A stretch of 64,000 nt of DNA from the NCBI GenBank assembly GCA_036365145.1, contig JAEOAD010000026.1, positions 1,833,501-1,897,500 of the forward strand, in the 5' to 3' direction. Positions within the stretch are counted from its first letter, which is position 1. The number at the start of each line of letters is the position of its first letter. The notes beneath the pieces are model-generated. The model was not told where the DNA came from. It saw nothing but the letters and a program-made list of their open reading frames with translations, and made no database searches. The stretch comes from Orientallactaga sibirica (Eukaryota > Chordata > Mammalia > Rodentia > Dipodidae). Position numbers and translations under genes: made by a program. This document shows, piece by piece, positions 1 through 11,974 of this stretch.

Positions 1-435
1 CTCAGGCTAGTCTTGAATTCACAGTGTGGCTGAGAGGATGGCCTGGAACTCCTGATCCTCCTGCCTCCACCTCCCAAGGGCTTGAGATTCCAGACATGCC
101 CACCTCACCCTCTCCTTCTTCTTTTTAAATATATCTTATTTATTTATTTATTTACTTGAGAGAGAGAGAGAAGAGAGAGAGAGTAGGTGTGCCAGGGCCT
201 CTAGTCACTGCAAATGAACTCCAGCTGCATGTGCCTCATTGTGCATCTGGCTTACGTGGGTCCGGGAGAATCAAACCAGGGTCCTTTGGCTTTGCAGGCA
301 AACACCTTAACCACTAAGCCATCTTCTCTAGCCTACCCTCTCTGCTTTGCTGGAGATAGAACCCAGGCCTCCCCCGTGCTAGCTGAGCACTCTACACTCA
401 ACCCTCCTGTCTGCTTCTCTGTGGGCCTTGACTTA
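1..435 (-). repeat. Antisense B1 fragment and antisense tRNA-type SINE
   Basis: About 1-110 is the 3' part of a diverged antisense B1. About 126-335 is an antisense tRNA-type SINE, from its A/T-rich tail and GA tract to the head 'taagccatc'. The remaining bases are unassigned. Confidence 0.75.
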
Positions 436-594
436 CTCTGTCTCTCCATGCCTCAGTTTCCCCACCAATAAGTATCTACCTTCTGCAAGCCCAACACGTG
501 CAGGGCTGTTCAGCTCACCTGATGGGGCAGGTGTGAGCAACCACTGGGCGTAAGAAGGCGGAGTGGGAAGTAACTTGCCTAGGAGTGGAGCTGG

Positions 595-626
<32 letters not shown>

Positions 627-1674
627 TGCCTCCTGGCTTCAGGGTTAAGATCATGTGGCTGTGATGAACAGATAATGGTTGTGGGTCCTCAGTGGACCAG
701 GGCTGCCAGCTAAGACGGATGCTGTCCTGTGCACCACAGATCAGCAGGGCTGTGTCTCCCAGGATTTTCTCTTCCTCTGTTTCCCTTCTTCCTGTAGGAG
801 GTGGGAAGCTGCCTTCTTCTCGGTTGCCCTTCAGCACAAGATGTCCTGCATCCAATTCCCCTTCTCTCATGCGAAGGCTTGAATGAGCCGGAACCCCCTC
901 CCTGGGCACACAAGCACGGGGTACACAAATCCCATGGCCCGCAGCAACCATCTTGCTCCGATGCATGTTAGACCTCAGGCCAGCGCCCTCCCTCCACAGC
1001 AAAGCCTGCAAAGCCCATCGTCCACCCATCGGGCATTAAGAAACCCACCTGCCCCTGCAGCACGCGGCCTGCACAGCCCGGGGCTCCTCCCCGAACCGCC
1101 TGCTCCTTCTCTTGCCTATTTGGAGCCAGGCCTGGGTCTTGCATAAGGGGCATCCCGAGCCTCTGGACCTGACAGCGCCCTGCTGGCTGGCGCCAGGCGG
1201 ATGCAGATGGCTGGAGATGGGCCGGCTGTCCATCCCGAGCCCCGCCCCGAGCCAGCCTGCAGGGATGGGGATGCCCGGAGTGGGCAGTGCCAGGTCCAAG
1301 ACTGTGCAACCCAGTCATTGCCCGCCAGCATGGAGGTCGGGGGTGGGGTGGGATAAGGTGGGGTGGGAACTCCTCTTTGGCAAGGATTCTCTCTGAGGAA
1401 GGGCCCTGCCTGCCTGTGTTGGATTTAGTGCTTGGAATTCTTTCAGAGGACGTCAGGGGAAACTGCTGAGCCGGGCCAGGGCGAGCAGTGAGGTGGTCCT
1501 TGGCACCTCTTAACCATCTAGCTCCAGTGCTGATGGGAGAGTGGCCACCACGACCATGCAAAGAAGACTGTGGGCAGCTCGGTGGGGGAGGGGCTTCAGA
1601 TAATGCCAGCACCTGCTTTCAGGAGCACAGTTGGATCCAAACGGTTCTCCCTGAGTTACGCTACTAGCCTTGGC

Positions 1675-1677
<3 letters not shown>
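436..1677. other. Unique, CpG-moderate sequence without a recognised gene
   Basis: No SINE was recognised. A (GATA)n tract lies at about 599-626. Roughly 990-1300 is GC-rich with scattered CpGs. Overlapping reading frames are short, in several frames, and match no protein I know. It could hold a distal promoter. Confidence 0.5.
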
Positions 1678-1736
<59 letters not shown>

Positions 1737-1918
1737 GGGGTGCCAGGGCCTCAGCATTGCAATCGAACTCCAGATGCTTGAGCCACCTAGTGGGCATGTG
1801 TGACATTGTGCTTGCCTCACCTTTGTGCATCTGGCTAATGTGGGACCTGGAGAGTCAAACATGGGTCCTTAGGCTTCACAGGTAAGCGCCTTAACCACTA
1901 AACCATCTCTCTTCCAAC

Positions 1919-1971
<53 letters not shown>

Positions 1972-2173
1972 TTATGGGAGAGAGAGGAAGGGGAGAGAAT
2001 TGGCCGCCAGGGGCTCCAGCCACTGCAATCTAACTCCAGACACATGTGCCATCTTATGAACATGCGCAAGCTTGTGCTCACTTGTCTGGCTTACGTAGCT
2101 TTTGGGGAGTCGAACCTGGGTCCTTAGGCTTCACAGGCAAGCACCTTAACCACTAAGCCATCTCTCAAGCCCT
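1678..2173 (-). repeat. Two antisense tRNA-type SINEs with dinucleotide tails
   Basis: (TG)n(AG)n at 1680-1732 leads into a long-variant SINE (to about 1917) with GCCACCTAGTGGG at 1782-1794. A pure (GT)n tract at 1921-1966 leads into a second copy ending about 2171. The microsatellites sit at the SINE tails. Confidence 0.8.
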
Positions 2174-2175
2174 GT

Positions 2176-2976
2176 ATTTTTTTTTTAATATTTTTATTTT
2201 TATTTATTTGACAGAGAAAGAGAGAGAGAGAAAGAGAGAGAGAGAATGGTCACGCCAGGGCCTTTAGCCACTGCAAATGAACTCCAGATGCATGCGCCAC
2301 CATGTGCATCTGGCTAACGTGGGACCTGGAGAATCAAACCTGGGTCCTTAGACTTCACAGGCAAGCACTTTAACCTCTAAGCCATCTCTCCAGCCCTGTG
2401 TTGTTTTTAAAATTAATATTTTTTATTATTTTATTTTTTTATTCATTACAGAGAGAGATACAAAAAGAGAGAATGGAGCCGGGTGTGGTGGCGCACGCCT
2501 TTAATCCCAGCACTCAGGAGGCAGAGGTAGGAAGATTGCCGAGAGTTCAAGGCCACCCTGAGACTACATAGTGAATTCCAGGTCAGCCTGGACCAGAGTG
2601 AGACCCTACCTCGCAAAACCAAAAAAAAAAAAAAAGAGAGAGAGAGAGAGAGAGAATGGGCACACCAGAGCCTCTGGCCATTGCAAATGAACTCCAGGTG
2701 CATGGGCCACCATGTGCATCTGGCTTATGTTGGTACTGAGGAACTGAACCTGGGTCTTTAGGCTTAGCAGACAAGTGCCTTAACCACTAAGCCATCTATC
2801 CAACCCTATTTTTTGTTTGTTTGTTTGTTTTTTGTTTTTTGAGGTAGGGTCTTCCTCTAATGCAGGCTGACGTGGAATTCACCATGTGGTCTCAGGCTGG
2901 CCTCAAACTCACAACCATCCTCCTACCTCTGCCTCCCGAGTGCTGAAATTGAAGGTGTGCGCCATCACGCCCAGCT
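2176..2976. repeat. SINE cluster with a nested B1
   Basis: Antisense tRNA SINE at about 2176-2396. A second antisense tRNA SINE (about 2405-2806) is split by a sense B1 at about 2478-2634, with 'agagagaatgg' repeated at both sides. An antisense B1 follows at about 2811-2976. Confidence 0.8.
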
Positions 2977-3324
2977 GCCTTGGTGAATCTTGAATGGCCT
3001 CCCTGCTTGGCCAGGAGCAGGGTTAGGTGTGGTCTGCTCAACACCCCCAGCCCCTCCACTGCCTGGGGAGTGAGCAGGTTATATACTCAGCTCTGGACAG
3101 TTGGATGTCAGGCCCTGTATATGACCCTGAATCTAGTTTTTCTTCTTGACAAGGGGCAGTGAATAGTATGAGGAGGGGTTCCTGGCTCCTCTAAGGACCA
3201 GGTTTGAATTCTGGACCACCTAGCTCTCATGGGATCCCTGCATCCCAGGACTCCTTCAGCAGTCTGTTAGAAGCCCACTTCCCCCTGAAACCCCAATTCC
3301 CCACCCTAATTCTGGACTTCTTTT

Positions 3325-3540
3325 GTTATTATTATTATTATTATTAATTAGAGACAGAGAGAGGGAGGAGAGAGAAAGACAGAGATTGAGAGAGAGAGAG
3401 AGAATGGGCACACTGGGGCCTCTAGCCACTGCAAACGAGCTCCAGACACATGTGCCACCATGTGCATCTGGTTTACGTGGGACCTGGAGAACCGAACCTG
3501 GGTCCTTAGGCTTCACAGGCAAGTGACTTCTCGCATCACC
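3325..3540 (-). repeat. Antisense tRNA-type SINE with (TTA)n tail
   Basis: A (TTA)n tract is followed by GA repeats and the SINE body up to 'cacaggcaagtg'. The promoter-side end is truncated. Confidence 0.75.
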
Positions 3541-4380
3541 TCGGAGGGGGCATTTGTGGTTCAGGGCTCCAGCCCACTCTCACAGGCAAGAAGCACTGAC
3601 TAGACCAATGTGCAGGCTGGCAGAAGCACATGAGGGCAGACCTGTCCCTGGGCATTTAGTGAGGGATGTCAGCCAGGATCTTTCCTTTGGATCAAGGAGT
3701 GCCCGCCCAGGCACTGGGAATGGAGGTATGGGACAAGATCCAGGCTTTGTGGTCTCCTGAGGTGAGACCCTTAGACAAGGCTATATATATATATATGGTC
3801 CCTTGACCACTCACTGATATCCACCCCAACTCTTTTCTGAGCTGGTTCCTGGGCCCCCCTTCTTTACAACAGCTCCCCATCCCTTCCATTGCAGCCAGTA
3901 TTATCCTGGGGCCACCTTGGCACAGCAAGTTTCCTCCTTGGCAAACCTGTATGACTGCCCGGCCTACCCTCCTCCAGGGCCAAGACGCTGTTGCTGAGTT
4001 GACACCGCATTGGGGGCCAGAGCTGTGAGCAACAGTTCTAGTGCCCCAGGGACCTCTAAGAACTGGCGCCCCCCACACACCTATTGTTGGCAGCCAGGTA
4101 AGCCACCCTCCTTCTCCCCCGCACCCCCAGGACTACAGTCAGTCTTGGATGGCTCCCAGATCCTGACCACAGTGTTCCCGGAGGCTAAGCCAGGTCTGGG
4201 CATCATCTCCCGAGGGTGAGAATGAGGGGGAGAAGGGAGGGCTAAGCATGGGGCAGGAAAGGAGAGAGCTGGGCAGTGGCCTAGGGGGGTTCCCAGACTT
4301 CAGTCCTGTGGTAAGCGGAGAACTGCCCCCAGTTGCCCCCCACCCAGTCTCTTCCTGACTGAGAGATTCTTGGAGGACTT
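3541..4380. other. Unique sequence upstream of Ggt1
   Basis: No repeat family and no known protein recognised. A stretch at 4131-4214 is bordered by 'cacccccag' and 'gggtgaga', so it could be a small exon, but its translation is unknown to me. A short (TA)n lies near 3782. Confidence 0.4.
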
Positions 4381-4485
4381 TTCTTTTTTCTTTTCTTTTC
4401 TCTTATCTTTTTTCTTTTCCTTTCTTCTTTCTCCCCTCTCTTTCTCTCCCTCTCTTTCTCTCCTTCTCTTTTTTCTTTCTTTCCC

Positions 4486-4548
<63 letters not shown>

Positions 4549-4551
4549 TCC
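4381..4551. repeat. Polypyrimidine tract ending in (CTTT)n
   Basis: About 170 bp of nearly pure pyrimidines; the last 60 bp are (CTTT)n. The Lys/Glu/Arg-rich reading frame on the opposite strand is an artefact of this. Confidence 0.9.
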
Positions 4552-4559
4552 AGGAAAGG

Positions 4560-5262
4560 AGAGAGTATGCTATCTGAGCCCAGATCCTTGGACAAACTTC
4601 CCTTAGCCTGCTGCCAGGGTCCTAGGGTGAGCTGGCTCTTGGGGACTATTTCTGGCTTCGTGTGACTTGGACAGGAGTCCCCAGATACAATTGTCCCTCA
4701 GCAGTGGGGACATTATTTCACCTCAGCGGCCTTCGTGAGGACCTCACTAAAGTCTGCTGGCTCCTCTCCTTAGCGGTTCCCTGGACGCCAAGGTCTGTGG
4801 CAGCCCCAGAGAGGAAAGGACTCCAGTGTTGTCTTTCGGCCCCTTGGGACAATATGGGGCTCAGGGGGTTGACCTGGGTCCTTCAAGGCAGCCCTGGACA
4901 GCTAGTGGGATGGGATAGGGTTAGGGTTAGCAAAGCAGAAAGAGAGAACACGGCCAGAACCCAAGCCTTCATAGGGGCAGACAAGGTGCCACCCACACCT
5001 TGCGTGTTCTAAGCCTCTGGCTACCCAATGTGATGATTCATTTGGGGTGAGAGGTGCCAAGGTCCAGGTGACCCAGCAAGGGTGATGAAGAGCAGTGTCC
5101 GGGTCTGGAACTATGCTGCCCCCACCTTTGGGCCCTTTCTCCATCCACCCAATAGGAAGAAGTCCAAGCCTCCCAGGGGTGGGGGAAGCCAACTCACCAA
5201 TGATGTTATCTCAACAGGAAGCCCAGGGACGGAGGGCTTCCTGGTAGCCATGGGGAAGGACC
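4560..5262. other. Unique sequence, no gene seen
   Basis: No recognised coding or repeat content, apart from two and a half TTAGGG-like units at 4916-4930. Confidence 0.45.
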
Positions 5263-6203
5263 CAGATTTTGTTTTGTTCTCAAGGCAGGGTCTCACTCTA
5301 GCCCAGACTGACCCAAAACTCATCTGTGGTTCCAGGCTGCCCTCAAACGCATGGTGATCCTCCTACATCTGCCTCCTAAGTGCTGGGACTAAAGGTGTGT
5401 GCCACCATGCCTGGCTTTTTTTTTTTTTTTTTTTTTTTTTTTAGTTAAATGACATTGTGAGCTTAAAAAAAAAAAGAATATTTTTAAATATTTTTTTAAA
5501 CAAAAAACCCATTTTATTTATTTGAGAGAGAGAGAAGAGATGAGATAGAGAAATAGCCAGGTTGGGGGGGGGGGGCGGGAGAGAATGGGCATGCTAGGGC
5601 CTCCAGCCACTGAAAATGAACTCCAGATGTGTGTGCCCCCTTATGCATCTGGCTTGTGTGGGTCCTGGAGAATTGAACCTGGGTCCTTTGGCTTTGCAGG
5701 CAAGCACCTTAACTGCTAAGCCATCTCTCCAGCCCTTAAATATTTAAAAAATGTTTTTATTTATTTATTTGAAAAAGAAAGGGGGAGGGAGGGAGAGAAA
5801 GAGGCAGACAGAAAGAGAGTAAGTATGGTTGTACCAGGGCCTCCTGCTGCTGCAAGCAAGCTCCATATATATGCACCACCTCATGCATCTGGACTAATGC
5901 AGGCACTTAGAAAATTGAACCCGGACCATCAGCTTCGCAAGAAAACCTCGGCTCCAACTCTTCAGCCCTCACATTTTTATTCAAAAGCAGAGAGGAGAAA
6001 GAAAAAGAAGGAAAAAAGGGGCACTCCAAGGCTTCCCTCCACCCATACCGTACTCCAGATGCACACACGACTCTGTGTATATGGCTTTATGTGGGTACTG
6101 AGGAATTGAAGTCAGGCCATCAGGCCTTACAAGCAAGCACCCCTTAACCACTGAGCCATCTCACCGGTCCCACTAATGATTTTTTTCTTTTTAAAAATAT
6201 ATT

Positions 6204-6238
<35 letters not shown>

Positions 6239-7041
6239 TTTGAGAGAGAGAAAAGAGATTGAGGGTGGGGAAAGAAGGGGCACACCAGGGCCTCCAGCCA
6301 CTGCAAACGAACTCCAGACACATGTGCCCCCTTGTGCATCTGGCTTACGTGGGTCCTGGAGTATCAAACTGGGATCCTTTGGCTTTGCAAGCAAGTGCCT
6401 TAACTGCTAAGCCATCTTTCCAGCCTCCACTAATGAATTTTTACTATGACTTTTTTTTTTTTTTTTTTTTTTTTTGGTTTTTCGAGGTAGGGTCTCACTC
6501 TAGCCCAGGCTGACTTGGAATTCACTATGTAGTCTCAGGGTGGCCTTGAACTCACGGTGATCCTCCTACCTCTGCCTCCCGAGTGCTGGGATTAAGAGCG
6601 TGCACCACCACGCCTGGTTTATGACTTTTTTTTTTTTTCCTGGTACTGGGGTTTGAACCCAGGGCCTTGTGCATGCTAGGTAATCACTTCACCTCTGAGC
6701 CACACCTCAGCCCCGCTTTATGCCTTTATACTGAGCCCATCTAGCCACCACCCATAGCCAACATTCATTCATTCAGGGATGGATGCTGTGGAGGCTCCAA
6801 GGACCAAGGCAGAGGAGATGGAAGTAAAAGCTTACCCACACAGTTGGGGAGCTAAGGTGGGCCAAACACTATCTTTATTTGCAAACAGACAGAGAGAGAG
6901 AGAAGAAAAGAGAAACAGAGAGAATGGGTGCACCAGGTCCTCAAGCCACTGCAAACAAACTCCAGACACATGCACCACCTTGTGTATCTGGCTTTACATA
7001 GGCACTGGGGAATAGAACCTGAGTCCTTAGGCTTCAAACAA
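5263..7041 (-). repeat. Antisense SINE cluster including an ID element
   Basis: Antisense B1 at about 5265-5416. tRNA-type SINEs at about 5505-5735, 5740-5970, 5975-6171 and 6178-6426. Antisense B1 at 6450-6618. An ID-type SINE at about 6638-6714 (tactggggtttgaaccc to cctcagcccc). A further tRNA-type copy at 6870-7041. About 6715-6860 is unique. Confidence 0.75.
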
Positions 7042-7063
7042 AGGTTTTTAAAAGGTACATTAA

Positions 7064-7337
7064 GGGCTGGAGAGATGGCTTAGCGGTTAAGGCACTTGCC
7101 TGCGAAGCCTAAGAACCCGGTTACAATCTCCAGGTCCCATGTTTAACCAGATGCAAAGTGACACAAGGGTGCAATGCCGCACTTGACCACAAGGGGTCGC
7201 ACACATCTGCATTTCATTCACAGCAGCTGAGAGACCGCTGGCACGCCCATTCTCTATCTGTCTCCTTCTCCCTCTCTCTCTCTCTGTCTGTCTCTCTCTG
7301 TGTCTCTCTCCAAAAATTAAAAAAAAAAAAAAAAAGG
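7064..7337 (+). repeat. Long-variant tRNA-type SINE with CTCF-like core
   Basis: Full length from 'gggctggagagatggc' to an A-rich tail. It has the longer middle found at 52102 and 57932. Core CCACAAGGGGTCGC at 7187-7200. Confidence 0.85.
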
Positions 7338-9077
7338 TACATTAAGGTTAGGGTCTGAAGAAAGAGTGCTTCCAATTAAGGCAGTAGCCTACAAACTGTC
7401 CTGGCGGGAGCATTGCGTGTAGAGGGATGGGCAGGCACCAGCAAGGCAAGAATTTCTCTGCAGGGCACAGGCCAGGCCTTCGAAGGATATTCCAGTGGGG
7501 GAGGGACGAGCTCCAATTTGCATGCTGAGCACTGAAGGTACATTAAGGAAACAGCAGCAGGGTTGTAACCTATGACTGGACATCACCAGGTGACAAAAGA
7601 GTGGCCCGTGGGAGCATGGCAGGGGAGGGGCTGGGAGTCAGCTGTGGACAGAGGAGGTCGGAGCAACTATTGAAAGGGGCCAGTGAGAATGCAGGGGTGG
7701 CTGCTGCCAGGGGCTGGACTCCTGTAGCTGGCACAGGTCTAGGGAGGGCAGTTACTTTGCTCAGGTTTGGGCATGTCGACCTGGGGCACCTGACACAGCC
7801 GGTGGCTCTGAGTTAGACTCACGCAGAACATAACAGACCAGCATCCGAGAGGTAAGGGAAGCGGAGGGGTTATTGTGAAGAGGCAGGGAGCTCTGAAAGA
7901 CGGGGTGAGACAAGCTAGGGGTACATGGAAAGCGTTGAGGCAGTTTGGGCCAGTGAGGCTCCAGGGAGTGTGGGTGAACTGGCAGGCTTGTTGTGTGACC
8001 CAGGACGAGGCTGTAAGACAGGAGGGGTTGGTTCTTCTGGACGCCAGGACCATGTGATGGGGTCGAGACGAGACCGTGGACAAGATAACCTTTCTTCCCA
8101 GCTTTTCTGGAGCTCTCAGACACCACGGATAATTACCGGGTGATATGATAAATGCCACCTGGAAGAAAAGCGCCGTGGGCAGGGAGGGTAGGACGGCCGG
8201 GAGGAGGACATTTTGGGCTTCTGCTGAGTTGTTCATCAAGCAGGACAAAGGAGGTTTCAGACCTGGGTGTCAGAGCCAAGCCAACACTGAGCCTTTGGAG
8301 AGATTGGGTGCCTCACGCAGCCTGCACCCTTCTTTCTCAGAGAATCTTGTAGTCACCTCTGCTCTTCACAGAGGAAACTCAGGCCAGAAAGGAAAAGCCA
8401 CCCAGATTTCTGAACCATCAGTCACTGGAGTCAGGTTTGAACCTGGGGACTCTAGCTAGGGTCTACACCCGTGGTCGTTCTGCCTCTGAGTTTGGGAGCT
8501 GGACTTGGTCTACCCGGTCTTGCTGCCGGATGCTCCTAGGAATTAACGAACTGACAATTCTGGATACCCACACATTTGGCAGAGCCCCAGGCTCCATCTT
8601 CACATCAAAGGTGGGTGCTGGAATGGGGAATGGTGCCAGGGAAGCTTGGAGGCACAGGGACTCTGCCCACGCTGTGGTTAGCCAGGGCTTACCTCTCACC
8701 ATTGGGTGGCACCAGCACCTTCATTGAACTGGACTCTTTCTTCGGTCCCTTCAGTGTGGTCTGTGAAGTTCCGAAAGGCTGTGGCCAGGTAGCCGCACTG
8801 TATAGATGGTCCCTCCCTCTCTGTGACTTCAGATGTGAGCAGGGGCTGAGACCGGGCCCACCAGAAATGGGCTGATTCTGGTAGCCTAGAGAAGGTTATC
8901 ACCAAATGGCAAGCTGGGGCGCGATTTGGGGAGCTGCTTGCCAACCACCAGCCTTTAGAGGGTCCGGGCTTCCCCATTGGGGCAGATGTGTAAGCAGACA
9001 TCTGTGGGATGCTGGAAGGTAAATGGTTGAGATCCTGTGATTAAGTTGTGATTAAAGTTGATTCAGATGCTATAATA
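7338..9077. other. Unique sequence upstream of Ggt1
   Basis: About 1.7 kb without a recognised repeat or gene. Several short overlapping reading frames lack splice-bounded, family-like content. A donor-like 'caaag|gtgggt' occurs at 8610. Confidence 0.45.
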
Positions 9078-9345
9078 AACCGGGTGTGGTGGCGCACACC
9101 TTGAATCCCAGCACTCGGGAGGCAGAGGTAGGAGGATCGCTGTGAGTTTGAGGCCACCCTGAGACTACATAGTGAATTCCAAGTCAGCCTGGGCTAGAGT
9201 GAGACCCTACCTCAAAAAAAATTTTTTTTAATTGCCAATAAAAAAAAGAAAATAATAATAAAAATAAAAAAGAAAATAAAAATTAAATTTAAATTTAAAA
9301 AAAATAAAAAAAGAATACCAAAACAACAACAACAACAAAAAAGAT
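9078..9345 (+). repeat. B1 SINE with long A-rich tail
   Basis: Sense B1 at 9078-9214, followed by about 130 bp of A-rich sequence with AAAT and AAC repeats. Confidence 0.85.
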
Positions 9346-10049
9346 GCTATGATGCCTGGATGTGAAGTCAATTTCACACCACCAATTTACTAAGCGGGAT
9401 GCAAACCATCCTGGAGGGAACCAGGTTTCTAAGCTCAGTTCTGGGGTGTGGGGAAGTTGTTTGCATCTGGACCCACCCACTCTGCTTACATTGAATCTGC
9501 AGTTCACGATGTCACAGTTGAAAACCTGCCCATCCAGGACTCAAGGCTTGCCCAGCGCTTGGTGGCAGGCAAGGGCACTCAGCTTCCTGGACAGTGAGGT
9601 GTGGCCTCACCGAGGTGGAAGCTACAGTGATATGACAGTTTCAGGAAGTGGTTGGCACTGGCCTCTCTTGTCACAGGTCCTTGTCGTGCTGGGTAGCTGT
9701 GGGCAACCCTCACCCCTCACTCCCCGCCCAGCCACTGCCGCCACATCCCTACCCCAGCATTCAGTTTCCAGTCTGAGAGCTCACGTCTTGCCCAAATGGG
9801 CACCTTGTTTGCCTAGATGGGAGTGGAGGGACAAACCCTTTGGAACAGAAAAGGCTTGGTGGCCCATTTCTCTGCTGCGGATTCAGAATAGGTCACCCCT
9901 TAAATGGGTCCCTCAAGCCTCCTTGTCTGGCCAAGGACCCTGAAGCGCCATAGCTTGGGCATTGGGATGGTAGTATGGTACCCCTAGGCCCACCTGGCAC
10001 AGGAAAGTGCCTGTAGGAACAAGGACACACACAGAAAGCCCAATTCAGG
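9346..10049. other. Unique sequence, no gene seen
   Basis: Contains an open frame of 193 codons at 9362-9943, but no initiator context, homologous motif or bounding splice sites that I recognise. Confidence 0.4.
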
Positions 10050-10214
10050 CCAGGCGTGGTGGTGCACACCTTTAATCCCAGCACTGGGGAGGCAGAGGTA
10101 GGAGGATCACTGTGAGTTTGAGGCCATCCTGAGACTACATAGTGAATTCCAGGTCAGCCTGGGCTAGAGTGAGACCCTTACCTGGAAAAACAAAAAAAAA
10201 AAAAAAAAAAAAAG
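10050..10214 (+). repeat. B1 SINE
   Basis: Sense B1 from 'gccaggcgtggtggtgc' to a 22-nt A tail. Confidence 0.9.
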
Positions 10215-11176
10215 AAAGCCCAGTTCAGCCAGTCCCCACCAGCACTCCCTTCTGCCCATGGCTGCCCTCCACCCGGCTCCCAGAGCTGACTGAAGCGGGA
10301 AAGAGAACACAACAGGGTCTTAATGAGCAATCCACGGTTAATGGGTTACCCAACGTGGTGACATATTCACCAGCCCCGGGGCTCTCAAAGTCCAGCCTGG
10401 CCTGGCCTTCAAGGTCTGGGCTTGGCCACCACCTCCTTTTCCAGTCTTGACGCCTCAGGGTTCAGAGAGGGACCCCACCCCACCCCCCCGAAAGTCAAGA
10501 GGTCACCAGAGCTTTCAGTGCCCTGAAGCTTCAAGTTCCACCGTCGAGGCTCACAGAGTTCCTTCCTCCAGCTTGGACCCATTCCCAAGGTCCCCATTCC
10601 AGTGCCTTCCCAGCTCTTTAAAGCTCTGGCTCCCCCTCATTGGCTGAGAGAACTAGCTTATCTCCAGATTGGAAGAAGAAGGGCCAGGAGTAGATGAATG
10701 AATGAATGAATGAATGAATGAATGAATGAATGAATCTAAGCCCAGGTCATGCTAACAGTAGCAACTCTAGCAGACTATATGCCCTGGGGTGGTGAGGAGA
10801 TCCTAGCAACTAGAGGCTTGGGCTTGCCCATTGTGGGAGCACGCTCTCTCTCTCTCATTCAATTGGCAACCCCCCCAGCAGGTGAGGGTGTAAGGGGGGT
10901 AGTCTTTACTGTCACTTCCACTACCAAGTACCCACCATCGCCTGACTACCCACACCCTAGGAAGTTAGAGATTAGGAAAGCCCTTACCTAAGTCAGGAGG
11001 TAACTTTGACCTTGCTGACCAGAAACCTTGAATGGAAGCCCCTCCCTTCCCCTGTGGCCCAGGGAGTTTGAAGAGCCATTTTCTAACACTCAGATACTTC
11101 CACCTGATGCAGACGCCCCACTAGTATAGACATTTGGCTGCACCCTAGCTCGGTGTGACCCCTCTTTAAACACAAT
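10215..11176. other. Unique sequence with a (GAAT)n microsatellite
   Basis: Eleven or so tandem GAAT units at about 10695-10735. Otherwise no repeat or gene recognised. Confidence 0.5.
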
Positions 11177-11575
11177 GGGGGGGGAGCTAAAGAGATGGTT
11201 TGGTGTTAGGTCGCTTGCCTGCAAAGCTTCATGACCCTGGTTTGAATCCCCAGTACATGTAAAACCAGATGCACAAAGTGGTGCACGCCTAGCCAGGCGT
11301 GGTGGTGCACGCCTTTAATCCCAGCACTCGGGAGGCAGAGGCAGGAAGATTGCTGTGAGTTTGAGGCCACCCTGAGACTACATAGTGAATTCCAGGTCAG
11401 CCCAGGCTAGAGTGAGATGCTATCTCGAAAAACCAAAAAAAAAAAAAAGTGGCGCATGCATCTGGAGTTCGTTTGCAGTGGCTAGAGGCCCGGGCATGCC
11501 TGTTCTCTCTTTCTGTCTCTTTTCCGTCTCTCTCTCTCCCCTCTGCTTGCAAATAAATAAAATAAAAGTGAACAA
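11177..11575 (+). repeat. tRNA-type SINE interrupted by a B1
   Basis: The tRNA SINE starts about 11178 and resumes at about 11448. A complete B1 with A tail lies between, at about 11290-11447. Related 'aaagtggYgcaYg' sequences flank the B1 as target-site duplications. Confidence 0.85.
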
Positions 11576-11879
11576 ACATGGTTGGGGATGGCTCCTTTCT
11601 TCCCAGGAACCTTTAGCCTGCCCTGCCCCCATCCGAAATGTAACCTCATTCCAAGCTGGAGGAAGGAACTCTGTGAGCCTGGAGGGTGGAACTGGAAGCT
11701 TCCAAAAGCAGTGAGAGCTCCAGCAACCTCTTGACTTTCGGGGGAAGTGGGGGAGCCCTCTCTGAGCCCTGAGGAGTCAAGACTCACTCAGAACCTCTGC
11801 AGCCTCTGAGAACCTTGCTGCTGTTCCAAGCTGCTGGCTCTAGAGGAACCTCCTTTCACACCTGGAACGTTTCTGTGCC

Positions 11880-11974
11880 TTTAAAGCCTCCTCCCATCCC
11901 AGGCCAGCAGGGGGAGGGAGAGGAGGAGCTGGGTCACAGCTGGACGTGGGGACACGGCCTTCTGCGGGAGTCAG
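11880..11974 (+). promoter_or_regulatory. Candidate TATA-type promoter with first exon and CTCF-like core
   Basis: A TTTAAA box at about 11879-11884 is followed by a CCAGCAGGGGGAG core at 11904-11916 and a donor tcag|gtgagc at 11974/11975. The arrangement resembles a short first exon upstream of Ggt1. Weak, sequence-only evidence. Confidence 0.2.

Noticed and set aside
433..1612. Long overlapping minus-strand frames of 198 and 214 codons
   Set aside because: Both contain SINE-free GC-rich sequence without known motifs, and one includes the (GATA)n translation. Frame length alone is not evidence in GC-rich DNA.
4281..4606. Lys/Glu/Arg-rich and Phe/Leu/Ser-rich open frames
   Set aside because: Both strands of a polypyrimidine (CTTT)n tract; low-complexity artefacts. 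The same applies to frames at 22366-22839, 57985-58361 and 59007-59289.
4916..4930. Interstitial telomere-like TAGGGTTAGGGTTAG
   Set aside because: Only two and a half units; too short to claim a telomeric relic.
7064..7200. tRNA-like A and B boxes
   Set aside because: They belong to tRNA-derived SINEs, present in many copies; no separate tRNA gene with cloverleaf was found.
9362..9943. 193-codon frame upstream of Ggt1
   Set aside because: No recognisable domain, no bounding splice sites chosen, and composition as for random GC-rich sequence.
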